Source of the DNA: Bacteroidota bacterium
GTDB taxonomy: Bacteria; Bacteroidota; Bacteroidia; Bacteroidales; Bacteroidaceae
DNA: 64,000 nt
Assembly: GCA_023426145.1 (NCBI GenBank)
Contig: JAFABG010000002.1
Span: 73,106-137,105, forward strand
Direction of reading: 5' to 3'
Made by a program: the position numbers and the translations under genes. The notes under the pieces are model-generated. The model searched no databases. It worked only from the letters and a program-made list of their open reading frames with translations, and was not told the DNA's origin. Of the stretch, positions 1-8,144 are shown one piece after another (the stretch's first letter is position 1; each line of letters begins with the position of its first letter).

Positions 1-46
1 CTTACCATAGTGTTACAAAATTATTCGCTATCGTAAAGATAGTCAT

Positions 47-738
47 TTACTCAAAAATAATCATATCTGTTAGCTGAACAAAGTAGTCTGTAGACCATAT
101 CTGTAGATTGTCGATATTTTTAACGAATGGCACTACATCTTGTTTTACCATATCAATATCAGTGGATATTATTTTTTCTTTTAGCAGTTTAATAAAATCT
201 TCTTTGTTTATTTCCAATCCATTAAAGTCACGAATACGCTCTTGAAGATGGTTGAAATCTAACTTAACACCATTTCTTACGTACCACTCAAAGTCATACC
301 AATCACGACCCTTTACTCGATTCTTCCAAGCCCGAAATACTAAAGCGTGCATCTTACCTGCGTATAAATCAGGAAGAGTAAAACATCGTGTCATAAAAGA
401 AAATGGATGCAGTAACAGTTTCTGTTCGGTTTGAAAATTTAGTGGCGGTTTTGTATCTACCTCAATCTTTATTTTTAGATTTCTCTCAGTCTGAAACGCT
501 ACGTCATACACCTTTGTATCATCTTTCAAAAATGCGGATTCGACTTTACTGAAATTCTTCTTGTCTTTCTTATTAATGACTATATCACGACCTAATATAC
601 TAAACTCATTTTTGATGGCAGGAAAATAGTCTTCCAAACCAATGTTATCTGATGCATTACCTCGTAGATTGCATTGCGGCGGTCTTTGTCACTAATAATT
701 GGATATTTTGAGAGCATTTGCTCGAATATAGTGTTCAT
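47..738 (-). pseudogene. AbiEii/AbiGii-type nucleotidyltransferase toxin, internally deleted and frameshifted
   Basis: Remnant of a type IV toxin of the AbiEii/AbiGii nucleotidyltransferase family. An ATG at 738 overlaps the antitoxin stop codon (ATGA) and opens a frame typical of the family N-terminus (starts MNTIFEQMLSKYP, reaches EVMHQITL). That frame runs into a stop at about 592. The rest of the protein (LEDYFPAI onward, then EVDTKPPL, SFMTRCFTL, GKMHALVFR and KGRDWYDFEWYVR) lies in another frame from 637 to 47. The family normally has about 45-50 residues between these two parts, containing the GGTxLR and SEDxDFS nucleotidyltransferase motifs that hold the metal-binding aspartates. None of that is present. 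The gene is therefore judged catalytically dead through an internal deletion that also shifted the frame; the remaining C-terminal fragment has only a TTG as a possible start. Confidence 0.8.
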
Positions 739-1367
739 CGTTGTAAGAGTTTAAGTAGATTCTTTATTGTAGCCTTTTTTTTGCCGACTTTTATACATTG
801 CTCAAATATAGACTTATCCATTTGATATAAAGCATCCATATCAAAGCGAAGATCCTCGTTCAAGTAGGTTAACATATCTTTCTGAAATCGTAAATTTAGG
901 TTTGGAGTATTTATAATCAAGTCGCATAGTGCCTTCTCTGGAGAGGCGATAATAAATGAAGTAAGTCCTTTTATCTCTTGTCTTATACCAATTGAGAAAT
1001 ATTCCTTAGAGCATCCTGTATATTGAAATGTTCCAAGTGAATTTCTAAACTCTTTAGAATGTTTGGTAGTCATTGATTTGACGATGTAAACGCTCTCTGG
1101 AATTAACCCGTAATAGCGTAATGCATACTCCATCGAGACATAAGATGGTCCGTATAGTTGGTTGGCAATAAGTTCTTCAGATATAAGCTGTCCACTAACA
1201 TCGGAAGACACAATGTACATGCCTTTTTTTAGCCTTATAATTTTACCAGACTTTTCAAACTCACTGATTTTATTATGAACTGACTTATAGTCAGAAAATA
1301 ATGATTTTAGTATCGCAAAATCAATTGGCGTATTTCCAAACTCAGAGAGTGTTTTCATATCTTTCAC
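735..1367 (-). CDS. AbiEi-like antitoxin / transcriptional regulator
   Basis: A 210-residue protein in the position and with the look of the AbiEi-type antitoxin that partners AbiEii toxins. The N-terminal ~60 residues look like a winged helix (IDFAILKSLFSDY, then KIIRLKKGMYIV). The C-terminal part carries the family's GPSYVSMEYALRYYGLIPE and ASPEKALCDLI segments. In this family the antitoxin represses its own promoter and neutralises the toxin. The frame is intact from ATG to stop, and the stop overlaps the toxin start by ATGA, so the two were one operon. Because the toxin is broken, this gene is probably an orphan antitoxin that may still act as an autoregulator or protect against related incoming toxins (inference). 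Two in-frame ATGs lie three codons apart; the first is used. Confidence 0.75.
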   Translation of the reverse strand: MKDMKTLSEFGNTPIDFAILKSLFSDYKSVHNKISEFEKSGKIIRLKKGMYIVSSDVSGQLISEELIANQLYGPSYVSMEYALRYYGLIPESVYIVKSMTTKHSKEFRNSLGTFQYTGCSKEYFSIGIRQEIKGLTSFIIASPEKALCDLIINTPNLNLRFQKDMLTYLNEDLRFDMDALYQMDKSIFEQCIKVGKKKATIKNLLKLLQR

Positions 1368-1380
1368 TTTTAATCTTCTG

Positions 1381-1388
1381 CAAAGATA
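1381..1388 (-). promoter_or_regulatory. Promoter -7 box of the AbiE operon
   Basis: On the minus strand this reads TATCTTTG, a match to the Bacteroides -7 consensus TANNTTTG, 14 bp before the antitoxin ATG. No clean TTTG -33 box is seen, so initiation may be weak or activator dependent. Confidence 0.55.
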
Positions 1389-1834
1389 GTAAAAACATGA
1401 ATAGATAATCCATTTTTATTCAATTATCTGTTCTTGAAATTACTATTTTATATTTTGGCTTGTCTCATTGGTTAGTCGTTCTAACAATACGATTTCGGGT
1501 ATAGAATCATTGTCTTACCCTGATATAGGCTGACTATTTTGTAATTCAATCTGGTTGCTACCTTGATATGGAATTATAAATTATTCTGTGTCAGAATATT
1601 TTTTTATTTGCATTTACATAAATGAGGAAATGAAAGGTTGTTTTCTTATAATAAAAAGGAGAATCATATTCAAGGGGAAGATCATAAACTCGCTACGGGT
1701 GAAGCATTGTTTCATAACTGCCTTTACATATTCTGGTGAAAACCTTTTATGTTAAGGCTGTTTTATTTAATTCTGAAAAGAGTATCACCTTCTCAGATAA
1801 TTATTAGTAATTCAGCAAAAGACTGTGAAATAAA
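1389..1834. other. Gene-free interval between the AbiE remnant and the LRR gene
   Basis: About 450 bases, AT-rich, with stops in all frames and no recognisable RNA gene, repeat or insertion-sequence end. Nothing in it supports a gene. It may be scar sequence at the edge of the AbiE island. Confidence 0.5.
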
Positions 1835-1885
1835 AAATGCCCTGAGACAAAATAACTATCATAGGTTATTTGTCTCAGGGCATTT
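1835..1885 (-). terminator. Intrinsic terminator of the LRR gene
   Basis: A perfect 19-bp inverted repeat (arms 1837-1855 and 1865-1883) with a 9-base loop, followed on the minus strand by a T-rich run. It lies about 50 bp beyond the stop of the LRR protein gene. Confidence 0.85.
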
Positions 1886-1936
1886 GAGTAACTATTATAA
1901 CGACTTTTCTCCTTTTTACAGAGATTAAAGTCTATC

Positions 1937-2986
1937 TTACTTATTATAAATCAATTTGCTTGGCATTCCACTACCGAACAACTCATCGCCCAGGGTGGTG
2001 ATCTTGTTACCTTTGGCAAGTACATAGCGAAGGTTGTCGCATCCCATAAATGCACCGAACTCAATAGCAGTGACACTGGCAGGAAGTTCTAGCGTGCCAC
2101 AGAGACGACCGCAGTTGCTAAATGCGCGTTGCCCAATTGACTTTAAATTATGTGGCAACCGAATACTTAACAGATATTTCTTCTGAGAGAAAGTGAAGTC
2201 TGGGATAGCAGTGGCATTTGTCTTTGATAGATCGAGCGTTACTAGATTGGGCATATAATCTCGAATGAGTTTGAAGTCCGCATTGTCTAACTTACCTTCT
2301 ACAGTTAAGAAATTGACGTCTCCGGGTTGAAGGCCGGCTTTCATAATTTCGTCTTCCAGCTTTCCCATTAGTCCTACTTGAATGGTTGCCTCCACGGGTT
2401 CTGCTTCAATAAAGGCGAAATGCTCCCATCTATTTTTACGTTGATATTCGTCGGTGCTACCTCGCGGAATAAAGATAGCGGTTATGCTGTCTGCCAGCGC
2501 TTCGGGAAATAAATTCGGCGCTTTCTTTTTTCTGATCTGGCATACCTTCAGATTCTGACATCCTTTGAATGCAGCATCTTCAATCGTTTTTATTTTCTCC
2601 GAAAGGATGATTCTCTCTAGGCTTTCTTTACCCTTTGTCTTTCCGTCGGCTACATTTGAGAAGGCATAGGGCGGAACATTGTTGGGCATGTAAATGTAGA
2701 ATTTCCCGTTGGGATAGGTACCAGACTTCCCAGTGTACATTTTGATGTCTGCATTCGAGATGTCTAAAACTTTTAAACGAGGGAATTCATCGCGCAAATG
2801 TCTAAAATCTTCAGCGTTCAATTTTCCCGTCAAGGTGAGGTGAGTGACGCTGTTTGCTTCTTCTTCTGTCATCATTGAAATCAATGTGCCGGGTTTGCTA
2901 ACGTAATACGTTTTGCTGATTTGAGCGGTTGCTCCCATTGACGAAATGGTCAATAGAAAAACGATCAAAAGTGGTTTTATTCTCAT
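1937..2986 (-). CDS. Secreted BspA-type leucine-rich-repeat protein
   Basis: A 349-residue exported protein. It has a signal peptide (MRIKPLLIVFLLTISS, ending near ATAQ) and two copies of a module in which a stretch with LTLTGKL/LTVEGKLDNADF and LKVLDISNA/LVTLDLSKT is followed by LRR_5-like repeats (AFKGCQNL, AFSNCGRL, AFMGCDNLRYV). Such BspA-like repeats are common on Bacteroides surfaces and mediate protein binding; the ligand cannot be told from sequence. The frame is open up to a TTG at 3010, but a promoter -7 box lies at 3008-3015, so the ATG at 2986 is the start. The gene stands alone, with its own promoter and a strong terminator. Confidence 0.85.
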   Translation of the reverse strand: MRIKPLLIVFLLTISSMGATAQISKTYYVSKPGTLISMMTEEEANSVTHLTLTGKLNAEDFRHLRDEFPRLKVLDISNADIKMYTGKSGTYPNGKFYIYMPNNVPPYAFSNVADGKTKGKESLERIILSEKIKTIEDAAFKGCQNLKVCQIRKKKAPNLFPEALADSITAIFIPRGSTDEYQRKNRWEHFAFIEAEPVEATIQVGLMGKLEDEIMKAGLQPGDVNFLTVEGKLDNADFKLIRDYMPNLVTLDLSKTNATAIPDFTFSQKKYLLSIRLPHNLKSIGQRAFSNCGRLCGTLELPASVTAIEFGAFMGCDNLRYVLAKGNKITTLGDELFGSGMPSKLIYNK

Positions 2987-3007
2987 GATTATGCAAATTT
3001 GTTCGGA

Positions 3008-3015
3008 CAAATATA
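3008..3015 (-). promoter_or_regulatory. Promoter -7 box of the LRR gene
   Basis: Minus strand TATATTTG, a perfect TANNTTTG match, 21 bp before the ATG at 2986. It overlaps the alternative TTG start and so excludes it. Confidence 0.65.
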
Positions 3016-3091
3016 GGAAAAAATAGATCAGAGATGGTGATTTTTTTAGGTTTTATATCTAAATTAGCGACCTCATTAACATAAAGTAAAA

Positions 3092-3991
3092 ATGGAGACC
3101 GAAGAATTAGTAAAAAAGAAACAAGTGAGACGAATACCTGCTTGGGCGTGTATCTTGTTGTTTGCATTGGGATTTTTTGTGTTTATGGCAGTTTATGCTA
3201 CGGTTGGCTTTCTGCTTTTAGGGCTGTTTCTGGGTGATGAAGCGCGAGAACCAGGAATGCTGAATAGTATTGTGAGTGAAGCGGCTATGTTCATGGCTGT
3301 GGTTACCTCAGCTACACTTATGTTACTCTTAGAACGTCGTCCGTTTTCGGATCTCGGTTTGAAGTTGAAAGGACACGCCAAAGGTATCGGATTGGGATTT
3401 CTTGCAGCTGTTTTGCTTTACGGTGTGGGCTTTGGCATTTCATTAGCTTTTGGGCTAATCGAAGTGACGGGATTTCAGTTTGATCCGCTCAATCTGTTGG
3501 TTATGTTTGGATTTTATATATTGGTGGCACTGACTGAAGAGATTATGGTACGTGGTTATATTCTTGGCCGTCTTATGAATACTTCGATGAATAAATTCTT
3601 GGCTCTTTTTGTCTCTGCGTTCTCTTTCTCCATGATGCATTTCTTTAATCCGAATGTTGCCTTTTTGCCTTTGTTGAATATTCTTCTGGCAGGTATGCTG
3701 CTTGGGGCGTCTTATTTATATACGCGTAACCTTTGTTTCCCCATTTCTTTACATCTTTTCTGGAACTGGATTCAGGGGCCGGTGTTGGGCTATCAGGTTA
3801 GTGGAAATAATTTCGGCGGATTGTCTATGCTGAAACTTCATTTGCCCGAAGAGAGTATAATGAATGGAGGAGCCTTCGGCTTTGAAGGCTCGCTCATTTG
3901 TACTGTTCTTGTCGCTATCCTTACTATTCTCATCATTTGGTGGGGAGAAAAGCATGAAGCGATTAATCTTGCTGTACCCCGATCATACTAA
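3092..3991 (+). CDS. CPBP-family intramembrane metalloprotease (CAAX protease-like)
   Basis: A 299-residue polytopic membrane protein of the CPBP (Abi/Rce1-like) family. After a short basic cytoplasmic start (KKKQVRRIP) there are about eight hydrophobic segments. The family motifs are present: EExxxR in LTEEIMVRG, a histidine in SMMHFFNPN, and HxxxN in SLHLFWNW, which together form the glutamate/histidine active site in this family. Bacterial members act as membrane proteases, some in immunity or protein maturation; the substrate here is unknown. Its 3' end overlaps the convergent tex gene by 29 bp, so there is no room for a terminator between them. Confidence 0.85.
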   Translation: METEELVKKKQVRRIPAWACILLFALGFFVFMAVYATVGFLLLGLFLGDEAREPGMLNSIVSEAAMFMAVVTSATLMLLLERRPFSDLGLKLKGHAKGIGLGFLAAVLLYGVGFGISLAFGLIEVTGFQFDPLNLLVMFGFYILVALTEEIMVRGYILGRLMNTSMNKFLALFVSAFSFSMMHFFNPNVAFLPLLNILLAGMLLGASYLYTRNLCFPISLHLFWNWIQGPVLGYQVSGNNFGGLSMLKLHLPEESIMNGGAFGFEGSLICTVLVAILTILIIWWGEKHEAINLAVPRSY

Positions 3992-6095
3992 GCTGGATTC
4001 GTTTTCGGTCGAGATCTAGGCTCAAGACTCTTACTCTCACTTGCTGGTGGATCGATACCACTTCGGTAGGATCTGAAATGTATCGTTCGGCCAGCTGCGA
4101 AAGGTGGATGAGTCCGTTTTCTTTGATGCCTATATCGACAAAGGCACCGAAATTGGTGATGTTGCCTACGATGCCGGGTAGAATCATGCCTTCGCTCAGG
4201 TCGCCAATAGTGCGTACATTTTTGTCGAACTCAAATACTTTGATGGCTTTGTGTGGATCGCGTCCGGGCTTGTCGAGTTCTTGCAGGATATCTTGCAACG
4301 TGGGAAGTCCTGTGGCAGGAGTGACGTAGTGAGCGATGTTGATTTTCTGGCGCAGTTCTTTGGTGGCAATCAATTCACTAACGTTGCAGTTCAAATCCTT
4401 CGCCATTTGTTCCACGATGTGGTAGCTTTCCGGATGTACGGCTGTGTTGTCGAGGGGGTTCTTGGCTCCTGGTATGCGGAGGAATCCGGCGCATTGTTCA
4501 AATCCTTTAGCACCCATGCGTGGCACTTTCATCAACTCTTTTCGAGAGCTGAAAGCTCCGTTCTCCATCCGATAGTTTACAATGTTTTGTGCTAGCTGAG
4601 GTCCTAATCCCGAAATGTAGGTGAGCAGATGGCTACTCGCGGTATTCAGGTTCACGCCCACGAGGTTCACACAATTCTCTACAGTTTGATCGAGTGCTTT
4701 TTTTAATTTGGTCTGATCTACATCATGCTGATATTGGCCTACACCAATAGATTTAGGATCTATTTTCACCAACTCGGCTAGCGGGTCCATCAGACGGCGA
4801 CCAATGGAGACAGCTCCACGCACCGTGACATCATAGTCGGGGAATTCGTCGCGGGCAACCTTGGAAGCCGAATAAATGGAGGCTCCTTGTTCGCTAACTA
4901 CGAACACCGGAATCTGGCGATCGAAGGCTTGGCGATTGATGAAATCTTCGGTTTCGCGACTGGCTGTTCCATTCCCAATAGCAATGGCCTCAATGTTGTA
5001 TGCTTCAATCATTTTACGCAGTTTCGATGCGGCTTCAATGGTTTTGTTTACCGGAGGGTGAGGATATATGTTCTCATTATGCAACAAGTTACCTTGTGCA
5101 TCTAAACAGATTGTTTTACAACCCGTTCGGAATCCTGGGTCGATGGCAAGTACTCTTTTTTGTCCTAGCGGAGAGGAGAGGAGTAGCTGACGGAGATTTT
5201 CGGTGAAAACCCGAATGGCTTCATCGTCGGCTTTTTCTTTCGACTGCGTGGCAAATTCTGTTTCAATAGAAGATTTGAGTAGTCGTTTATACGCATCGGC
5301 AACGGCTTCATTGACTTGGCGACTACACTCATTGTTGCTGCGTACGAACTGGCCCTTCAATCGGTCAAGGCAGTCTTCGTCGTTGGGGGAAATAGCTACT
5401 TTTAGGAGCCCTTCCGACTCGGCACGACGAATGGCCAGCAGGCGGTGAGAGGTGCAACGTTTTAGCGATTCGGAAAATGAAAAATAATCACGGTATTTGC
5501 TGGCTTCTTCTTCTTTTCCTTTCACCACCTTTGCTGAGATCTCAGCTTGTCTGCCAAATAGGTTACGAATGGAGTTACGAGCGCGCTCATCTTCATTGAC
5601 CTGTTCGGCAATAATGTCGCGTGCTCCTTTCAGGGCGTCCTCAGTGTCTTTCACCTCACCTTTGACAAATGCTTTGGCTTTGTCGAGTATATGACTCTCT
5701 TTCTGTAGCAATAGCATCATGGCAAGGGGCTCAAGCCCTTTCTGACGAGCTACTTCGGCACGGGTCTTCCGTTTGGGTTTGTAAGGAAGGTAGATATCTT
5801 CAAGTTCAGTGGGATTCCAGGTGCTTTCGATACGTTTCTCAAGTTCAGAGGTCAGTTTTCCCAACTCTTTGATGGTGCTGAGGATTGTTTCTTTTCGTTT
5901 GGCTATGTCGCTTAATTTGTCATTTTGCTCTTTAATTTGTTCAATTTGTACTTCGTCGAGTCCCCCCGTAGCTTCTTTACGGTAACGACTGATAAATGGG
6001 ATAGTGGCGCCCTCTTCCAATAGCTGGAGTGTGCTGCTGATTTGCTTTTCTGGTATTCCGAGTAATCCGGAAATCATTGAGTGAAATAATTGCAT
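3963..6095 (-). CDS. tex: Tex family transcription accessory / S1 RNA-binding protein
   Basis: A 710-residue Tex protein, a nucleic-acid-binding factor widely conserved in bacteria and related to eukaryotic Spt6. Visible domains in order are the N-terminal Tex helical region (starting ISGLLGIPEKQISS, then PFISRYRKEATGGLDE), the YqgF-like fold (VLAIDPGFRTGCKT), a helix-hairpin-helix part (LNTASSHLLTYISGLG, MKVPRMGAKGFEQCAGFLRI) and the C-terminal S1 domain (PGIVGNITNFGAFVDIG, GLIHLSQLA). Length matches the family (~710-780). The frame is open to 6155, but those extra 20 codons overlap the promoter box, so the ATG at 6095 is chosen. Confidence 0.93.
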   Translation of the reverse strand: MQLFHSMISGLLGIPEKQISSTLQLLEEGATIPFISRYRKEATGGLDEVQIEQIKEQNDKLSDIAKRKETILSTIKELGKLTSELEKRIESTWNPTELEDIYLPYKPKRKTRAEVARQKGLEPLAMMLLLQKESHILDKAKAFVKGEVKDTEDALKGARDIIAEQVNEDERARNSIRNLFGRQAEISAKVVKGKEEEASKYRDYFSFSESLKRCTSHRLLAIRRAESEGLLKVAISPNDEDCLDRLKGQFVRSNNECSRQVNEAVADAYKRLLKSSIETEFATQSKEKADDEAIRVFTENLRQLLLSSPLGQKRVLAIDPGFRTGCKTICLDAQGNLLHNENIYPHPPVNKTIEAASKLRKMIEAYNIEAIAIGNGTASRETEDFINRQAFDRQIPVFVVSEQGASIYSASKVARDEFPDYDVTVRGAVSIGRRLMDPLAELVKIDPKSIGVGQYQHDVDQTKLKKALDQTVENCVNLVGVNLNTASSHLLTYISGLGPQLAQNIVNYRMENGAFSSRKELMKVPRMGAKGFEQCAGFLRIPGAKNPLDNTAVHPESYHIVEQMAKDLNCNVSELIATKELRQKINIAHYVTPATGLPTLQDILQELDKPGRDPHKAIKVFEFDKNVRTIGDLSEGMILPGIVGNITNFGAFVDIGIKENGLIHLSQLAERYISDPTEVVSIHQQVRVRVLSLDLDRKRIQLSMIGVQQD

Positions 6096-6124
6096 AACAA
6101 TTTTTTTTGCGAGTGAATTTGCGA

Positions 6125-6132
6125 CAAAAATA
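6125..6132 (-). promoter_or_regulatory. Promoter -7 box of tex
   Basis: Minus strand TATTTTTG, 29 bp before the tex ATG; back to back with the kinase promoter at 6166-6173. Confidence 0.55.
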
Positions 6133-6165
6133 CACATAAATATGTTACAGCCCATAAAGTTTTAT

Positions 6166-6173
6166 TATATTTG
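6166..6173 (+). promoter_or_regulatory. Promoter -7 box of the kinase / 5'-nucleotidase operon
   Basis: TATATTTG, a perfect TANNTTTG match, 33 bp before the ATG at 6207. It overlaps the TTG at 6171, ruling that out as a start. Confidence 0.65.
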
Positions 6174-6206
6174 CGAACTGAAAGAGAGAGTTTAGCTTTG
6201 ATTGTT

Positions 6207-8144
6207 ATGAAAAAGATGAAGTATTTGGGCTACTTTTTTGTCTGTTTACTGTGTTCTTCGAGGGGCATAGAAGTATTCGCCCATTCCCAACCTTCGAAAA
6301 AAAATCCTATATTAATTGTCTGCTCTTATAATCCTGCCGCACATCAAACTTCTGTTACGATTTCCGATTATATGGATGAGTACAAAAGGCTCGGTGGCAC
6401 ACGTGACATTATTATCGAGAATATGAACTGTAAAAGCTTCTCGGAGGCTCCGCTTTGGAGTGGAGTAATGTCTGATATCTTGGCTAAATATAGCGGAGAT
6501 AGACATCCTTCGCAGCTTATTCTATTGGGGCAAGAAGCTTGGGCTGCCTATTTGTCTCATCGAGATTCTATGGCATTGAAAGTGCCAGTGATGTGCAGTC
6601 TGATTAGCAATAATATGTTTGTCTTGCCTGGGGATACGGTTCAGCATTTGGATGAATGGATGCCTGAGTCTGTCGATTTTCTTGCCGACCATTTGAAAAT
6701 TCCGGAATTAAAAGCGGGCTTTATCAATCTATACAGTATAGAAGAAAATATTCGTATGATAAAAGCCTTTTATCCCGACGTGAAGAATATCGCTTTTATC
6801 TCTGATAATACCTACGGGGGTGTTGCTATGCAAGCTCTCGTTCGTAAAGATATGAAGAAACACCACGACCTGAACTTGATTCTGCTCGATGGCCGTCAGC
6901 ATACTATTTACACTATAGTGGAAGAACTGCTTCATTTGCCTGAAAATACTGCTATCTTGATAGGAACTTGGCGTGTTGATATGAACGAAGGGTATTTTAT
7001 GAGAAATGCCACTTATTCTATGATGGAAGCTGTGCCTACTATACCTGTTTTTACTCCGTCGTCTGTTAGCTTGGGCACTTGGGCTATTGGTGGTGTGTTG
7101 CCTGATTATAGAAAATTGGGAAAAGAGATGGCTATTGCCTCTGTGAGAATGGATCGTTTTCCTAAAGATAAAGACGCTCATCTTTCAATCATTCCTTATA
7201 AAGCTGTATTGGACAGTAAAAAGGCCAAAGAGTGGGGGTTGAATCCCAAGTTATTGCCTTTCGATGTGCAAATCATTAATCAGCAGCTTTCGTTCTATCA
7301 GCAATATAAGTATCAAATCTGGGCAACTTGCATTGCTTTTGCGCTTTTGACAGCAGGTTTCTTAATCTCGCTTTCCTATTATCTGCGGACAAAAAGATTG
7401 AAAGATGAATTGCTAAGGTCTCGCAGGGATCTGCTCGATGCTAAAGAAAGTGCTGAAGAGGCTAATAGGCTGAAGACTGCTTTCCTTGCGAACATGAGTC
7501 ATGAGATACGTACTCCTCTTAACTCTATTGTAGGCTTCTCGGATGTACTTGCTTCTACAGAAACGACAGAAGGTGAGCGTGAATGTTATTATGAAATCAT
7601 AAAAGCAAATTCAGATTTGCTGCTTCGTCTAATCAACGATATTTTAGATCTCTCCCGGCTTGAAGCTGATAGGGTTACTTTAACTTTTGAAGAATGTGAT
7701 GTAATACAGCTCTGTAGGCAGGTTGTGGCTACAGTAAGCTATTCTCGCCAGTCGAGCAATAAATTCAAGTTTACCAGTGCATACAATTCGTTTAATTTGA
7801 GTACTGATGTTCAGCGTATACAGCAAGTAATGATAAATCTGCTTACTAATGCTGATAAGTTTACTAAGGATGGCGAGATAACTTTTGAATTCTCGGTTGA
7901 TGAAGTGAACAGAATGGCCGTATTCGCTGTTACAGATACAGGATGTGGTATTCCTAAAGATAAACAGAAACTTGTTTTTGAACGTTTTGAGAAGCTCAAT
8001 GAGTATGCTCAAGGCACGGGGTTAGGATTAGCTATATGTAAATTAATTGTGTATAAATGGGGTGGCGCCATTTGGATTGACACCAATTATTCGGATGGAG
8101 CACGGTTCATGTTCTCTCATCCGCTTGAAATGAAAAAAGAATGA
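6207..8144 (+). CDS. Sensor histidine kinase with substrate-binding-protein-like periplasmic domain
   Basis: A 645-residue membrane kinase. It has an N-terminal signal/anchor segment, a periplasmic part of about 330 residues resembling an ABC substrate-binding protein (LIVCSYNP, AFISDNTYGG, ILIGTWRVD, GTWAIGGVLPDY), one transmembrane helix near residues 369-391, a HisKA domain with FLANMSHEIRTPLNS (phospho-accepting His about residue 432) and an HATPase domain (DTGCGIPKD, GTGLGLAICKL). No receiver domain is fused and no response regulator is adjacent, so its partner is elsewhere. It is clearly paralogous to the kinase at 43535-45532, with the same domain order and shared motifs in the sensor. 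Its stop overlaps the start of the 5'-nucleotidase gene (ATGA), implying translational coupling. The sensed ligand is unknown. Confidence 0.88.
   Translation: MKKMKYLGYFFVCLLCSSRGIEVFAHSQPSKKNPILIVCSYNPAAHQTSVTISDYMDEYKRLGGTRDIIIENMNCKSFSEAPLWSGVMSDILAKYSGDRHPSQLILLGQEAWAAYLSHRDSMALKVPVMCSLISNNMFVLPGDTVQHLDEWMPESVDFLADHLKIPELKAGFINLYSIEENIRMIKAFYPDVKNIAFISDNTYGGVAMQALVRKDMKKHHDLNLILLDGRQHTIYTIVEELLHLPENTAILIGTWRVDMNEGYFMRNATYSMMEAVPTIPVFTPSSVSLGTWAIGGVLPDYRKLGKEMAIASVRMDRFPKDKDAHLSIIPYKAVLDSKKAKEWGLNPKLLPFDVQIINQQLSFYQQYKYQIWATCIAFALLTAGFLISLSYYLRTKRLKDELLRSRRDLLDAKESAEEANRLKTAFLANMSHEIRTPLNSIVGFSDVLASTETTEGERECYYEIIKANSDLLLRLINDILDLSRLEADRVTLTFEECDVIQLCRQVVATVSYSRQSSNKFKFTSAYNSFNLSTDVQRIQQVMINLLTNADKFTKDGEITFEFSVDEVNRMAVFAVTDTGCGIPKDKQKLVFERFEKLNEYAQGTGLGLAICKLIVYKWGGAIWIDTNYSDGARFMFSHPLEMKKE

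Noticed and set aside
47..637. The 196-codon frame as a complete toxin gene
   Set aside because: It starts at TTG in the middle of the family's sequence and lacks the catalytic motifs; it is the C-terminal remnant of the pseudogene.
2898..3167. An 89-codon minus-strand frame upstream of the LRR gene
   Set aside because: It overlaps the LRR gene start in another frame and the start of the protease gene, covers the promoter, and shows no protein-like features.
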